NCBI RefSeq assembly: GCF_023278085.1
Contig: NZ_CP066265.1
Location: 5,421,501-5,485,500 of the forward strand
Reading direction: 5' to 3'
From: Pseudomonas syringae
GTDB lineage: Bacteria > Pseudomonadota > Gammaproteobacteria > Pseudomonadales > Pseudomonadaceae
Length of the DNA: 64,000 nucleotides
The position numbers and the translations under genes are program-made. A model generated the notes under the pieces. That model searched no databases, had not been told where the DNA came from, and saw only the letters and a list, made by a program, of their open reading frames with translations. This document shows, piece after piece, positions 10,454 through 23,159 of the stretch (positions within the stretch are counted from its first letter, which is position 1; every line of letters starts with the position of its first letter).

Positions 10454-11992
10454 GTGTCAGTGGAACTTTGGCAGCAGTGCGTGGAGCTTTTGCGCGAAGA
10501 GCTGCCTGCCCAGCAATTCAACACCTGGATCCGTCCGCTACAGGTCGAAGCCGAAGGCGACGAGTTGCGTGTGTACGCACCCAACCGTTTTGTTCTCGAT
10601 TGGGTCAATGAAAAGTACCTCGGTCGTTTACTTGAGCTTCTTGGTGAACACGGTCAGGGCATGGCGCCTGCTCTTTCCTTATTAATAGGAAGCAAGCGCA
10701 GTTCTACACCACGTGCTGCTCCCAATGCTCCGTTGGCAGCTGCAGCGTCTCAGGCGCTGTCTGCCAATTCTGTCAGCAGTGTGTCGTCTGCTGCTCCGGT
10801 GATGGCTGCAACTGCAGCTCCCGCAGCTGCGACTCAGGCACCTGTGCATAATGTTGTTACGCACAATGAGCCTTCACGTGACAGCTTCGACCCGATGGCA
10901 GGTGCCAGCTCACAGCAAGCGCCCGCTCGTGCCGAGCAACGCACCGTCCAGGTAGAAGGAGCGCTCAAGCACACCAGCTACTTGAACCGCACGTTCACGT
11001 TCGAGAATTTTGTTGAAGGTAAATCCAACCAGCTCGCTCGCGCTGCGGCCTGGCAGGTTGCCGATAACCCGAAGCATGGCTACAACCCGCTCTTCCTTTA
11101 TGGCGGTGTAGGTCTTGGTAAAACTCACTTGATGCACGCTGTGGGTAACCACCTGCTGAAAAAGAACCCGAACGCCAAGGTTGTATACCTGCATTCGGAG
11201 CGCTTTGTCGCGGACATGGTCAAGGCTTTGCAGCTCAATGCAATCAACGAGTTCAAGCGCTTCTACCGTTCGGTCGACGCGTTGCTGATCGATGACATTC
11301 AGTTTTTTGCCCGTAAAGAACGTTCGCAGGAAGAGTTTTTCCACACGTTCAACGCGCTGCTGGAAGGCGGGCAACAGGTCATCCTGACCAGCGACCGCTA
11401 TCCAAAAGAAATCGAAGGGCTTGAAGAACGACTCAAATCCCGCTTTGGCTGGGGGCTGACAGTGGCTGTCGAGCCACCGGAGCTGGAAACCCGGGTCGCG
11501 ATTCTCATGAAAAAAGCGGATCAGGCCAAGGTCGATCTGCCTCATGACGCGGCGTTCTTCATTGCCCAGCGCATACGCTCCAACGTTCGCGAGCTCGAAG
11601 GTGCGCTCAAGCGTGTCATTGCGCACTCGCACTTCATGGGCCGCGATATCACCATCGAGCTGATTCGCGAGTCGCTGAAGGACTTGCTGGCGTTGCAGGA
11701 CAAGCTGGTCAGTGTGGATAACATTCAGCGTACGGTCGCCGAGTACTACAAGATCAAGATATCCGATCTGTTGTCCAAGCGTCGCTCGCGTTCTGTGGCC
11801 CGACCTCGTCAGGTGGCCATGGCGCTTTCCAAGGAACTCACCAACCATAGCCTGCCGGAAATCGGTGATGTCTTTGGTGGCCGGGACCATACGACCGTTT
11901 TACACGCGTGCCGAAAGATCAACGAACTCAAGGAATCCGATGCGGATATCCGTGAGGACTACAAGAACCTGCTGCGGACGCTGACTACGTGA
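10454..11992 (+). CDS. dnaA: Chromosomal replication initiator DnaA
   Basis: AAA+ ATPase that binds DnaA boxes and melts oriC. The start is GTG at 10454, giving (M)[19 protein letters not shown], the Pseudomonas N-terminus (512 residues), behind an AGGGGA Shine-Dalgarno; an upstream ATG would add 11 unrelated residues. Domain II is a long Ala/Ser/Thr linker (about 90-175). Domain III has Walker [13 protein letters not shown], Walker [10 protein letters not shown] and the RFGWGL region; domain IV carries the box-binding signature [21 protein letters not shown] perfect DnaA box (11713-11721) lies within its own coding sequence. Confidence 0.98.
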   Translation: MSVELWQQCVELLREELPAQQFNTWIRPLQVEAEGDELRVYAPNRFVLDWVNEKYLGRLLELLGEHGQGMAPALSLLIGSKRSSTPRAAPNAPLAAAASQALSANSVSSVSSAAPVMAATAAPAAATQAPVHNVVTHNEPSRDSFDPMAGASSQQAPARAEQRTVQVEGALKHTSYLNRTFTFENFVEGKSNQLARAAAWQVADNPKHGYNPLFLYGGVGLGKTHLMHAVGNHLLKKNPNAKVVYLHSERFVADMVKALQLNAINEFKRFYRSVDALLIDDIQFFARKERSQEEFFHTFNALLEGGQQVILTSDRYPKEIEGLEERLKSRFGWGLTVAVEPPELETRVAILMKKADQAKVDLPHDAAFFIAQRIRSNVRELEGALKRVIAHSHFMGRDITIELIRESLKDLLALQDKLVSVDNIQRTVAEYYKIKISDLLSKRRSRSVARPRQVAMALSKELTNHSLPEIGDVFGGRDHTTVLHACRKINELKESDADIREDYKNLLRTLTT

Positions 11993-12030
11993 TGACGCCA
12001 GCGCAGCTTATTAAGGCAAGGGACTAGACC

Positions 12031-13134
12031 ATGCATTTCACCATTCAACGCGAAGCCCTGTTGAAACCCCTGCAATTGGTCGCCGGCGTGGTTGAACGCC
12101 GCCAGACCTTGCCGGTTCTTTCCAATGTGCTCCTGGTCGTCGAGGGTCAGCAACTGTCGCTGACCGGTACGGATCTGGAAGTAGAACTCGTTGGTCGTGT
12201 CCAACTGGAAGAACCCGCCGAGCCAGGGGAAATCACAGTGCCGGCGCGTAAGCTGATGGACATCTGTAAAAGTCTGTCCAATGACGCGCTGATCGATATC
12301 AAGCTCGATGACTCAAAGCTGATCGTCAAAGCGGGTCGCAGCCGTTTCACACTGTCTACCCTGCCTGCCAATGATTTCCCGACTGTGGAAGAAGGCCCGG
12401 GTTCGCTGACTTTCAACCTGGTGCAGAGCAAATTGCGTCGGTTGATCGAGCGCACCAGCTTTGCGATGGCGCAACAAGACGTCCGCTACTACCTCAACGG
12501 CATGCTGCTGGAAGTCAGCTCAGGTGTTCTGCGCGCAGTCGCTACCGATGGCCACCGTCTGGCAATGTGCTCGATGTCCGCCGATATCGAACACGCTGAT
12601 CGCCACCAGGTCATCGTTCCACGCAAGGGTATCCTTGAGATGGCGCGGTTGCTGACCGAGCAGGACGGCATGGTCAGCATCGTCCTGGGTCAGCATCACA
12701 TTCGTGCCACCACTGGCGAGTTCACCTTTACCTCGAAACTGGTAGACGGCAAATTCCCGGACTACGAGCGTGTTCTGCCCAAGGGTGGCGACAAGTTGGT
12801 GTTGGGTGATCGTCAGGCACTGCGTGAAGCTTTCAGCCGTACTGCGATTCTGTCCAACGAGAAGTACCGCGGTATCCGTCTGCAACTGGCCAGTGGTCAA
12901 TTGAAGATTCAGGCCAACAACCCTGAGCAGGAAGAAGCAGAGGAAGAAATCAGCGTCGAGTACAACGGAGACTCGCTGGAAATCGGTTTCAACGTGAGCT
13001 ATCTGCTCGACGTGCTGGGTGTCATGACCACCGAACAGGTACGCCTGATCCTGTCTGACTCAAACAGCAGTGCACTGGTGCAAGAATCGGACAACGACGA
13101 TTCTGCCTATGTCGTCATGCCGATGCGCCTGTAA
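12031..13134 (+). CDS. dnaN: DNA polymerase III beta subunit (sliding clamp)
   Basis: Ring-shaped clamp that tethers DNA polymerase III and other partners to DNA. 367 residues, the family length. Starts MHFTIQREALLKPLQLVAGV and ends with the conserved YVVMPMRL, which forms part of the partner-binding pocket. Three clamp domains of about 120 residues are evident (ATDGHRLAMCS marks the second; ILSNEKYRGIRL the third). It follows dnaA by 38 nt and precedes recF by 22 nt in the standard replication operon. Confidence 0.98.
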   Translation: MHFTIQREALLKPLQLVAGVVERRQTLPVLSNVLLVVEGQQLSLTGTDLEVELVGRVQLEEPAEPGEITVPARKLMDICKSLSNDALIDIKLDDSKLIVKAGRSRFTLSTLPANDFPTVEEGPGSLTFNLVQSKLRRLIERTSFAMAQQDVRYYLNGMLLEVSSGVLRAVATDGHRLAMCSMSADIEHADRHQVIVPRKGILEMARLLTEQDGMVSIVLGQHHIRATTGEFTFTSKLVDGKFPDYERVLPKGGDKLVLGDRQALREAFSRTAILSNEKYRGIRLQLASGQLKIQANNPEQEEAEEEISVEYNGDSLEIGFNVSYLLDVLGVMTTEQVRLILSDSNSSALVQESDNDDSAYVVMPMRL

Positions 13135-13156
13135 CTTCATGTCCAGCGCAACCTAG

Positions 13157-16682
<3,526 letters not shown>

Positions 16683-16735
16683 TGGTGTCGACGGGCACAT
16701 TAAGTGACGCTGGTGGGCGGATTTTTTCGCACGCT

Positions 16736-16772
16736 AATTAAAAAACCCGGCCTCTGTGCCGGGTTTTTTATT
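16736..16772. terminator. Bidirectional terminator between gyrB and cysC
   Basis: AAAAAACCCGGC, loop CTCTGT, GCCGGGTTTTTT: a strong GC stem with A- and T-runs on both sides. It ends rightward gyrB transcription and leftward cysC transcription. It also marks the left border of the accessory block. Confidence 0.9.
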
Positions 16773-16795
16773 TTTCACTGCATGGGTGAGAGTCG

Positions 16796-17383
16796 TCAAA
16801 TGAGCCCGGTCTCTTTAAGAAATTGCATCAATTGCTCAGAGACATAATCTGGCGAATATACGTCCGTCTTCAGGTGAAGGTCAGGTTTCGTGGGCGCTTC
16901 GTAAGGCGCGTTGACACCGGTAAAATTCTCTAAATCGCCGATCCGGGCTTTTTTGTATAAGCCTTTTGTATCCCGGGCTTCCACAATAGCCAACGGGCAA
17001 TCTACAAAAATCTCAAAAAACTCATCAGGTTGAAAAAAATCCCGCAACTTTTTTCGCTCGGCTGAAAGCGGAGAAACGAATGCGCATAACACGATCAATC
17101 CCGCATCAGCCATTAACTTCGCGACTTCCCCCACTCGCCTCATATTCTCGGCACGTTCAGGCTCTGTGAAGCCGAGGTCACGATTCAGGCCGTTCCTTAC
17201 ATTGTCCCCGTCAAGCACATAAGTATGATGCCCCAACTTGAAAAGCTTGAGTTCGACCAAATTAGACAGAGTGGTTTTCCCGGCCCCTGACAGCCCTGTC
17301 AACCACAGTACACAAGGCTTTTGTTTTTTTAAGCTGGCTCGGTCAACCTTGTTTATATCCAGACGAGGCGGGTAGATATCCAT
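16796..17383 (-). CDS. cysC: Adenylyl-sulfate kinase (APS kinase)
   Basis: Phosphorylates adenosine 5'-phosphosulfate to PAPS in sulfate activation. 195 residues, the stand-alone CysC size. The P-loop GLSGAGKTTLSNLVELKL is at about residues 30-47, followed by the family motifs LDGDNVRNGLNRDLGFT (about 58-74) and FVSPLSAERKKLRDFF; DTKGLYKKARIGDLENFTG is the substrate lid region. No cysD, cysN or other sulfur gene is next to it. It may supply PAPS for sulfation of a metabolite or polysaccharide, but nothing in the window shows that. It sits at the edge of the accessory block with flanking decayed DNA. Confidence 0.93.
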   Translation of the reverse strand: MDIYPPRLDINKVDRASLKKQKPCVLWLTGLSGAGKTTLSNLVELKLFKLGHHTYVLDGDNVRNGLNRDLGFTEPERAENMRRVGEVAKLMADAGLIVLCAFVSPLSAERKKLRDFFQPDEFFEIFVDCPLAIVEARDTKGLYKKARIGDLENFTGVNAPYEAPTKPDLHLKTDVYSPDYVSEQLMQFLKETGLI

Positions 17384-17928
17384 GTGTTTAGACTCCTCAT
17401 CATGGAGCCACTCCGGGGTGAGCGGCCTTTGTGTAAGCTTTTATCATGAAAAATATCTGCTTCATGGTTCGGCGGTTAAATGAATAATTTTCAATACGTT
17501 CATCATAGTCGGATCGCATCAATTACTCTGTACTTAACCCAGATGAGCTCTCGGAGATCGCTAGTCCCCGACAAAAAAACTTTTCTGATGGACCAAGTCT
17601 TGGATGAGGACAATGCCTCTCCTTCCTCCATATTCGACCTGACGGTCGCGTCATTCTCTTTGAAGAGGCCTTTTCGCTAGCAGGAGGTCCACACATGATC
17701 CATTCCAACGTCTTTATTTTTCGATGTAGACGGCACTGCCTCGACTCGACTCCCGGAATCCCTGAGAGTTTGACGTAGCCCTCCGTCAATCGAGCCATGA
17801 TTTTATTCCCGGAGCTGAGACGCAGAGGTTATTTGGTTACCCGATGGGTCAAATCGTCTTAGAACTTTTGACCTATCATCCAGCGTGTTCATGGTTGGGT
17901 GTTGGCTTGCTTATAAGCTCAGGGACGG
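17384..17928. other. Degraded intergenic stretch between cysC and the effector gene
   Basis: 545 bp with no intact gene. Short open stretches on both strands do not match any family I know. On the plus strand a frame reading RPDGRVILFEEAFSLAGG (about 17637-17690) leads into a possible HAD-type start at 17695, but stops and shifts break both. The stretch looks like remnants of one or two lost genes. The cysC promoter should lie near 17384-17460. Confidence 0.4.
17695..17784 (+). pseudogene. Possible remnant of a HAD-family hydrolase
   Basis: An AGGAGG precedes ATG at 17695, which reads MIHSNVFIF; one base later the next frame continues DVDGTASTRLPESLRV and then stops. Joined across a single-base shift this gives FIFDVDGTA, which looks like the catalytic motif I (DxDGT) of haloacid-dehalogenase-type phosphatases. 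The similarity rests on about a dozen residues, so this is only a suggestion; chance is possible. Confidence 0.25.
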
Positions 17929-18651
<723 letters not shown>

Positions 18652-18806
18652 CTACACAGATTGAATACGCCGTGTTGGGTACCGTGCTCCATTGGCGAGA
18701 CTCAATACACCATTCCTTTTAGCTCACCTCAAACGCGATGCAGTGCCTTCGACATTGCCGGTACTGGCAAGCAGAGTAACGTTGAGATCGCGCCCCACGC
18801 GCCCGA

Positions 18807-19503
18807 TTACATCGTTACCGCACAGTGTTTGCCGCCGATGTTGGTGTCATGGCCACTGGTCAAGCCCAAACGGATGCCTGCGTACAGATAGGCTTCTTGC
18901 TGCTGCAAGCCTTCGCGTTCCAGATCGCCCTTGCCGATGTTGACGCTGGCGTAGAAGCCGATGCCGCCCGGGCCCACCGCGATACCTGCTCCGCCGCCGC
19001 CCTTCTTGCGGGTGTTGTCGGTGCTGCTGTTGTTCTGGGCGGCTTTGATGTTGAGGTTGTTGCCGGCGCGCAGGTCGATATCGCGCTGGGCCTGTGCCTG
19101 GGTGCCGATCAGGTTGAGGTCGTTGCTGGCTTGCAGGTTGATGTCGCGGTCTGCTTGCAGCGCGGTGACTGTGGAGGATTCCTGACTCTGATCACCGCTG
19201 GCGATGCCGTTGCTGCCACCGACGCCGAGTTTGAAGCCGCCGCTGGTGCCGCCCCAGCTTTGCCGCTCGCGGGTTTCCTGGCTGTAGCTGCCTCTGGCGG
19301 CATCGAGGGTGACGTCCCGGCCTTTGACGTTGATGTCACGGCCCGCCTGCAGCTGGCCACCGGTGACCTGCACGGCGTTGTTCGCCGACAGGTTCACGTC
19401 GTTGCCGGCGCTCAGGGCCGAGGCGCGGTTGGTTTCTTCGATGACCTGCTGGCTGGTGCTCTGCTTGCTGGTGCCCAGTTTGGCGTCGGCTGTCGGGCCT
19501 GCA
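18807..19503 (-). pseudogene. Truncated CdiA haemagglutinin-repeat fragment (most distal module)
   Basis: Encodes part of the second repeat region of CdiA (LSANNAVQVTGGQLQAGRD onward through GPGGIGFYASVNIGKG and QQQEAYLYAGIRLGLTSG). It is nearly identical, base for base, to 29925-30540 over about 616 bp (18885-19500), then decays leftward: 18720-18884 still aligns but with many substitutions and indels. Both ends are cut: the upstream edge runs into an AT-rich strip at 19505, and the frame stops at 18807. No start codon of its own, no toxin and no immunity gene follow. It is a dead remnant or a recombination reservoir. Confidence 0.8.
18885..19500. repeat. Long direct repeat, copy 1 (pairs with 29925-30540)
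   Basis: Constant offset of 11,040 bp to the second copy, with only a few differences seen (for example CAGATCGCC for CAGGTCGCC, and GGCTGTCGG for GCCCGTCGG at the far end). Both copies lack 12 bp that the main cdiA has at about 34462-34473 and both encode KKGGGGAG where the main gene has KNGGGEAG. Confidence 0.88.
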
Positions 19504-19567
19504 AGATTAGAGCCTAATTTTCGATCTTTATAATTTAATTTATTTAAATTTTAAAACCATTTATATT

Positions 19568-20083
19568 TTATCTTAGTGACCAATCATGAATTGATATCTG
19601 TTGTATTATCTGCTCGGGCGCATGTTCCAATGATGCTCGGTGATCTGTAATAAAACTAATCCCCGTCATGATTACACCATTGTCTTCGATAAGAAACTCA
19701 TCCTCTACATCATTGAATACTAGCGTGTATTTTTTCTTAAGTGAGACTATTTCATTTCCGGGACGTATACCTTCAAAACTTCCTTCGTACCCAGCTCCGA
19801 CCGCTATTCGATAAAGAATTTTTGTTTTTTCAAAATACAAACAAACTGTATTGTTCATGTACCGATAAGACAGTGTGTAGTCATTTTCAAATCCGATTCT
19901 TCTTTCTATTAGTACCCAGCCGTTATTGTTCAGTAGGATATCTCTGATAGAGGTTTCGGCCCCGTAGTGTTTAATAGGGCCAATTTTTTTTTCTACTTCA
20001 AGAAATTTTTCCCCAATATAAAATCCGGCTGCGCTTACCCCGGGAATTATATCTGCGCACATATCTAAATACGAAAAATTCAT
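19568..20083 (-). CDS. Candidate immunity protein for the 20.1-20.6 kb toxin
   Basis: 171 residues starting MNFSYLDMCADIIPGVSAAG, beginning 3 nt after the toxin stop at 20087. AT-rich compared with its neighbours, as CDI immunity genes often are. Visible features: a conserved-looking GYEGSFEGIRPGNEIVSLKK and a short hydrophobic stretch GVIMTGISFI near the end; no signal peptide and no membrane segment, so cytoplasmic. I do not recognise the family. The role is inferred from position directly behind a toxin fragment, and the pattern repeats through the array. Confidence 0.65.
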   Translation of the reverse strand: MNFSYLDMCADIIPGVSAAGFYIGEKFLEVEKKIGPIKHYGAETSIRDILLNNNGWVLIERRIGFENDYTLSYRYMNNTVCLYFEKTKILYRIAVGAGYEGSFEGIRPGNEIVSLKKKYTLVFNDVEDEFLIEDNGVIMTGISFITDHRASLEHAPEQIIQQISIHDWSLR

Positions 20084-20086
20084 AAT

Positions 20087-20641
20087 TCACTCCCAAGTTT
20101 TCCACTCGCCGCGCTCATACTTTAGACGATTACCTTTTGTATCATAATATTCTTGATATCGGGTAATCGTGCCCGGACCAAAGTCTGGACTTGGGTTAAT
20201 AACCCTGACTTCTACATTGTCGTTGCGTATGAATTTGTAGTAGGGACTGTCTCCGTGAACTCCGCCACCAGGATGATACTCAATTTCCTTAATTGCTGCA
20301 TGGCCTTCAACCTTGAAGACTTGAGCTCTCCCAGAGGTCCCTGATACGGGGGGCTTAATAGTCAGTATCGCACCCTCCATAGTGAGTGATTGCCTAATAT
20401 CATCGATTGACTTACCCCACATGCTTGAGGGGTTTTCAGATATTTTTCGAGGTATGCCTGCCTGCGCGGAGAGATCGTCACGCAACCCCTCACGGGATAC
20501 GGCAGATGTAGCAAGTGTATCCTTGGCAGTTTGTTTACTTGCAGCAATCTCGGCCTCAGCCTTCACCAACTGAGCCAGATTACTTGAGTCCACCTCCGCG
20601 CTGCTCGAAGTAGACCACGCCATCGGGACCCACAACCTCAA
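20087..20641 (-). CDS. Orphan CdiA-CT toxin module, 5' end frameshifted, toxin part intact
   Basis: C-terminal toxin of unknown type: after the shared linker NLAQLVKAEAEIA comes a unique region of about 145 residues with GIPRKISENPSSMWGKSI, VFKVEGHAAIKEIEYHP, GGGVHGDSPYYKF and GTITRYQEYYDTKGN. The linker also occurs before the EndoU-like toxin at 28.1 kb. Homology to that module continues upstream to about 20728 (NLPDGYRRVINTRTGN, VEVVGPDG) but in another frame, because about 15-17 bases present at 28.17 kb are missing here; the first 20 residues of the open frame are therefore out of frame. There is no promoter or export signal, so it acts as a silent cassette unless recombined onto cdiA. 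Conserved His/Tyr/Lys residues would suit an RNase, but that is a guess. Confidence 0.7.
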   Translation of the reverse strand: MRLWVPMAWSTSSSAEVDSSNLAQLVKAEAEIAASKQTAKDTLATSAVSREGLRDDLSAQAGIPRKISENPSSMWGKSIDDIRQSLTMEGAILTIKPPVSGTSGRAQVFKVEGHAAIKEIEYHPGGGVHGDSPYYKFIRNDNVEVRVINPSPDFGPGTITRYQEYYDTKGNRLKYERGEWKTWE

Positions 20642-20721
20642 CGTTGCCTGTCCGGGTATTGATCACACGTCGGTAGCCGTCAGGCAAATTGCCGGTCTTG
20701 TTGAAGGCGGAGTTGGCCGAG

Positions 20722-21192
20722 CTATCTTACGGAGATCAGGCTCAATTGCTCATCAGTCACGATGCTTTCTGGTAAATGATCATAAACGAAAAGCTCATCC
20801 CCTAAATTTAAAATACATAGGTTGGATTTATTATCAAACGAAAGGAACAGACCTATTACCGCCTCTTCTGTTAGGGATTTTAAAAGCTTCACTGAAGCTA
20901 ATCTACTTCCCACAACATCTGAAAATAACGGTTCGTCGGAGATACAAAAGATATCCTCCATTCCGTACTCACCTAAATCGCAACTGCAAAGCGGTTTAAA
21001 AGAAAAACACAGAGTCGCACCGTCAGATCCGCCGTAGATCTTCCCGACCTCAGCATCATCAAAAATAAAACTAACTTCTTTAGGGGAAGAGTCTTTCTCG
21101 GAAGCTAAGACATGAAATAACGCATTTATTGAGATTAGCCTCTTCCCAAGTAGTGTCTGTAACCAAGATATCATCAACTCAGGATATTTCAT
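20722..21192 (-). CDS. Candidate immunity protein for the 21.2 kb toxin
   Basis: 156 residues starting MKYPELMISWLQTLLGKRL. Its ATG overlaps the toxin stop by one base (TAATG), the same junction as cdiA-cdiI. Acidic, no membrane segments; motifs such as VSFIFDDAEVGKIYGGSDG and LGDELFVYDHLPES are visible. Family not recognised. Assigned as immunity purely from translational coupling to the toxin fragment and from the array pattern. Confidence 0.7.
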   Translation of the reverse strand: MKYPELMISWLQTLLGKRLISINALFHVLASEKDSSPKEVSFIFDDAEVGKIYGGSDGATLCFSFKPLCSCDLGEYGMEDIFCISDEPLFSDVVGSRLASVKLLKSLTEEAVIGLFLSFDNKSNLCILNLGDELFVYDHLPESIVTDEQLSLISVR

Positions 21193-21815
21193 TATCTACT
21201 TCCTCCCATCAGTGCATTTCGAACAGATGTGTTCTGAGTCATTCCATCTTTTAGGATGGTGACAAATGTCCCATCAGGTTTAGTAACAACCACGTCATCT
21301 CCCTTGACTCTGAAGAGTACATCGCCCCGCGCGCCATTCGCTCCTTGCCCAGCGAAGGTTCCAGGAATTACTTTTTCAGTGTTACTGCCAATGTCATGAA
21401 TCTTATCTAGCACCATTTTTCGATCTGTTGGGCTAGCCGCATTGCCACCGAAATCTTCAACGTGCTTACCGAGTTTTTTACCGAGCTGCTTCGAGTCCAC
21501 TTTGAATGCAGCGTTGGCACCTAAGCCGCTTGCAGGGAGAGATGTGCTACCAGGTTTAGGAAGAAGACCAGAAGCTTCCCCTTGCGCACCCTCTCCACCC
21601 TTAACAACATCAGCCCCAACCCCTCTCTCCTTACCAGTATAATTCTTCCAGTCAGGATGGTAAGGATCAGCCTTCATTTCAGCCGTGACCACCTTGGACT
21701 TGCCCGAAAACTTGCCGCTTGTCAGTACGCCCGTCAAGATGGCGGTGGTGAACAGTCCTCCGCCGATCAGGTAGTTATCGTAAGCCTCTTCGTCGCTGAG
21801 TTGCTTGCCTTCCAT
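21192..21815 (-). CDS. Orphan CdiA-CT toxin module (GVGADVVKG type), unknown toxin
   Basis: 207 residues. The first 75 (MEGKQLSDEEAYDNYLIGGG onward to GVGADVVKGGEG) repeat the pretoxin end of the main CdiA; the rest is a unique toxin region containing KHVEDFGGNAASPTDRK, KIHDIGSNTEKVIPGTFAGQ and GDDVVVTKPDGTFVTILKDG. Homology to cdiA extends a few codons upstream (to about 21838) and then stops abruptly, so the module is 5'-truncated. The ATG at 21815 is an internal methionine of CdiA, not a proven start. The toxin reads like a compact nuclease domain but I cannot name it. Confidence 0.7.
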   Translation of the reverse strand: MEGKQLSDEEAYDNYLIGGGLFTTAILTGVLTSGKFSGKSKVVTAEMKADPYHPDWKNYTGKERGVGADVVKGGEGAQGEASGLLPKPGSTSLPASGLGANAAFKVDSKQLGKKLGKHVEDFGGNAASPTDRKMVLDKIHDIGSNTEKVIPGTFAGQGANGARGDVLFRVKGDDVVVTKPDGTFVTILKDGMTQNTSVRNALMGGSR

Positions 21816-21923
21816 GGCATTGGCGACTTCCTTTCCTATTCACTAATCAGAGCTTTGCAGACCCGTATTAGTTCTGTGGGAAAACTCCACTAACATGGGC
21901 CTGCTCCCATAAGAATCAGTGTT

Positions 21924-22260
21924 TTATGTCGAAACGGGAACAGTCCCTAGGAAATGCTCTTTCATTAACTCTATAGCTAATTTAAAACGTCGCTTCGTTT
22001 CAGCAGATCGACGCTCCACCTTGAAAGTACTTACATTAACTACTTCCACTATCGCATCATCTACATTATCGCTTAATCTTGGAATTTCTATAATTGCTAT
22101 ACGACTGCAAGTCGATTAGAACCCAATAAATATCTTCAGCCTGTTCGGAGATCCAATTTAGAATCAGAGCAAAATATATTCCTGGAAAGTATTTTCTTAA
22201 GGCCTTCAGTAATAACGGATTAGCGTTTTCGTCAAAAATTTCCTTCATGGAGTTAATCAT
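21924..22260 (-). pseudogene. Frameshifted immunity gene of the decayed 22.3-22.6 kb module
   Basis: From ATG at 22260 the frame reads MINSMKEIFDENANPLLLKA and on to EDIYWVLIDLQSY; a one-base shift near 22095 then gives AIIEIPRLSDNVDDAIVEVV and ends MKEHFLGTVPVST at 21924. The two halves together make about 112 residues that read as one coherent small acidic protein, a plausible cognate immunity. It directly follows a toxin tail whose stop (TAG at 22263-22265) sits 2 nt before the ATG. Broken by the frameshift, so probably inactive. Confidence 0.6.
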
Positions 22261-22262
22261 AT

Positions 22263-22631
22263 CTAATCGCAGTTTATCGCGATTGTCTGGGCTTTTCCTA
22301 GTTACAGGATTACCAAAGGCATCGGTTCTTTGGCCTGTAGCATCCTTAAATTCAACATGTGGATTAGAACTTCCTGGCGCGCGCGAGCTACCTTGTTTGA
22401 TTGTCACACGAGGAATGCCATTCCCGTCAACGTATTTGAGAGGGCCGCCATCTGTCTGAGAAGGCTTCCAGCCTTGAGCCTCCGCGAACTCCTTTAACTC
22501 ACTCGCTTTTGGCGTGCGACCGGTTTCAAAAATTTTATCAATGCCTTTTGCACCATTTCTAAACGCATAATTATTGTTTAGTCTCTGGCAGTGGTTTTAA
22601 TGGCGCGGACACATCCTGTGCGCTCTTTAAA
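22263..22631 (-). pseudogene. Decayed CdiA-CT toxin fragment
   Basis: Pieces in three frames. Near the start: KSAQDVSAPLKPLPET; after a shift at a CTAAACAATAAT run: NNNYAFRNGAKGIDKIFETG, RTPKASELKEFAEAQGW, GPLKYVDGNGIPRVTIKQG and NPHVEFKDATGQRTDAFGN, ending PVTRKSPDN; after another shift: AINCD and stop. The tail pattern HVEF-D--G-R-D--GNPV-RKSP-NH is one I know from the C-terminal ends of several CDI/Rhs-type toxins. No pretoxin remains upstream; it abuts the previous immunity gene (22632). Clearly dead. Confidence 0.65.
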
Positions 22632-23159
22632 CTACGACTGCCAGAATGTCAGACAGACGCCATATTCATCGAGAAGATCGTCAGCAATTTCAAACTGAAA
22701 GACCTTCTCTGGAAAGGCATCGGATAACGCACGCTTCCAATATCTAGTGATCTGTTCAGCAAATAAATGACAAAGACGATAATCTTCTTCCGATAGGCCC
22801 ACTTTAAATACGGGTCGGCCCGGTGCATCCTCCCACTTTGAAAAGAACTGATTTATTGAAAAAATATTTCTGTATCGTTCAACGTCTCTACGCGATGTAC
22901 TTTGTTCCAACATACTAGATTCGGTCTCAACCAGCCCGTTCAAATGAAATTTTTGTGGATCGTATTGCTGAGCGTTAGGCAGCCAGAAAATGTGACCACT
23001 GACCTCAATAAAATCAGGAGAGAGCAAACCTAGAACAGAAATTGCCTGTTCTAATGAAACCAAGTGCCCTACATATGAAAAAAACTCCCCGGAGCCAATA
23101 TCTGAAACAAACAGATTCAACGACTCTTTAGAAATATTACCCTGATAAACTTTCATCAT
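22632..23159 (-). CDS. Candidate immunity protein for the 23.2 kb toxin
   Basis: 175 residues starting MMKVYQGNISKESLNLFVSD, overlapping the toxin stop by 4 nt (ATGA). AT-rich; hydrophobic patches VSLEQAISVLGLLSPDFIEV and VFQFEIADDLLDEYGVCLTF, no signal peptide. The family is not known to me. Tight coupling to the preceding toxin and the absence of any other reading frame make immunity the best reading. Confidence 0.7.
   Translation of the reverse strand: MMKVYQGNISKESLNLFVSDIGSGEFFSYVGHLVSLEQAISVLGLLSPDFIEVSGHIFWLPNAQQYDPQKFHLNGLVETESSMLEQSTSRRDVERYRNIFSINQFFSKWEDAPGRPVFKVGLSEEDYRLCHLFAEQITRYWKRALSDAFPEKVFQFEIADDLLDEYGVCLTFWQS

Noticed and set aside
17480..17798. Short open frames on both strands between cysC and the effector
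   Set aside because: No recognisable domain, atypical composition and stops in all frames over the wider region; treated as degraded DNA.
22066..22407. 113-codon frame as a real gene
   Set aside because: It joins the end of a toxin to the start of its immunity protein through a frameshift, so it is an artefact of decay.
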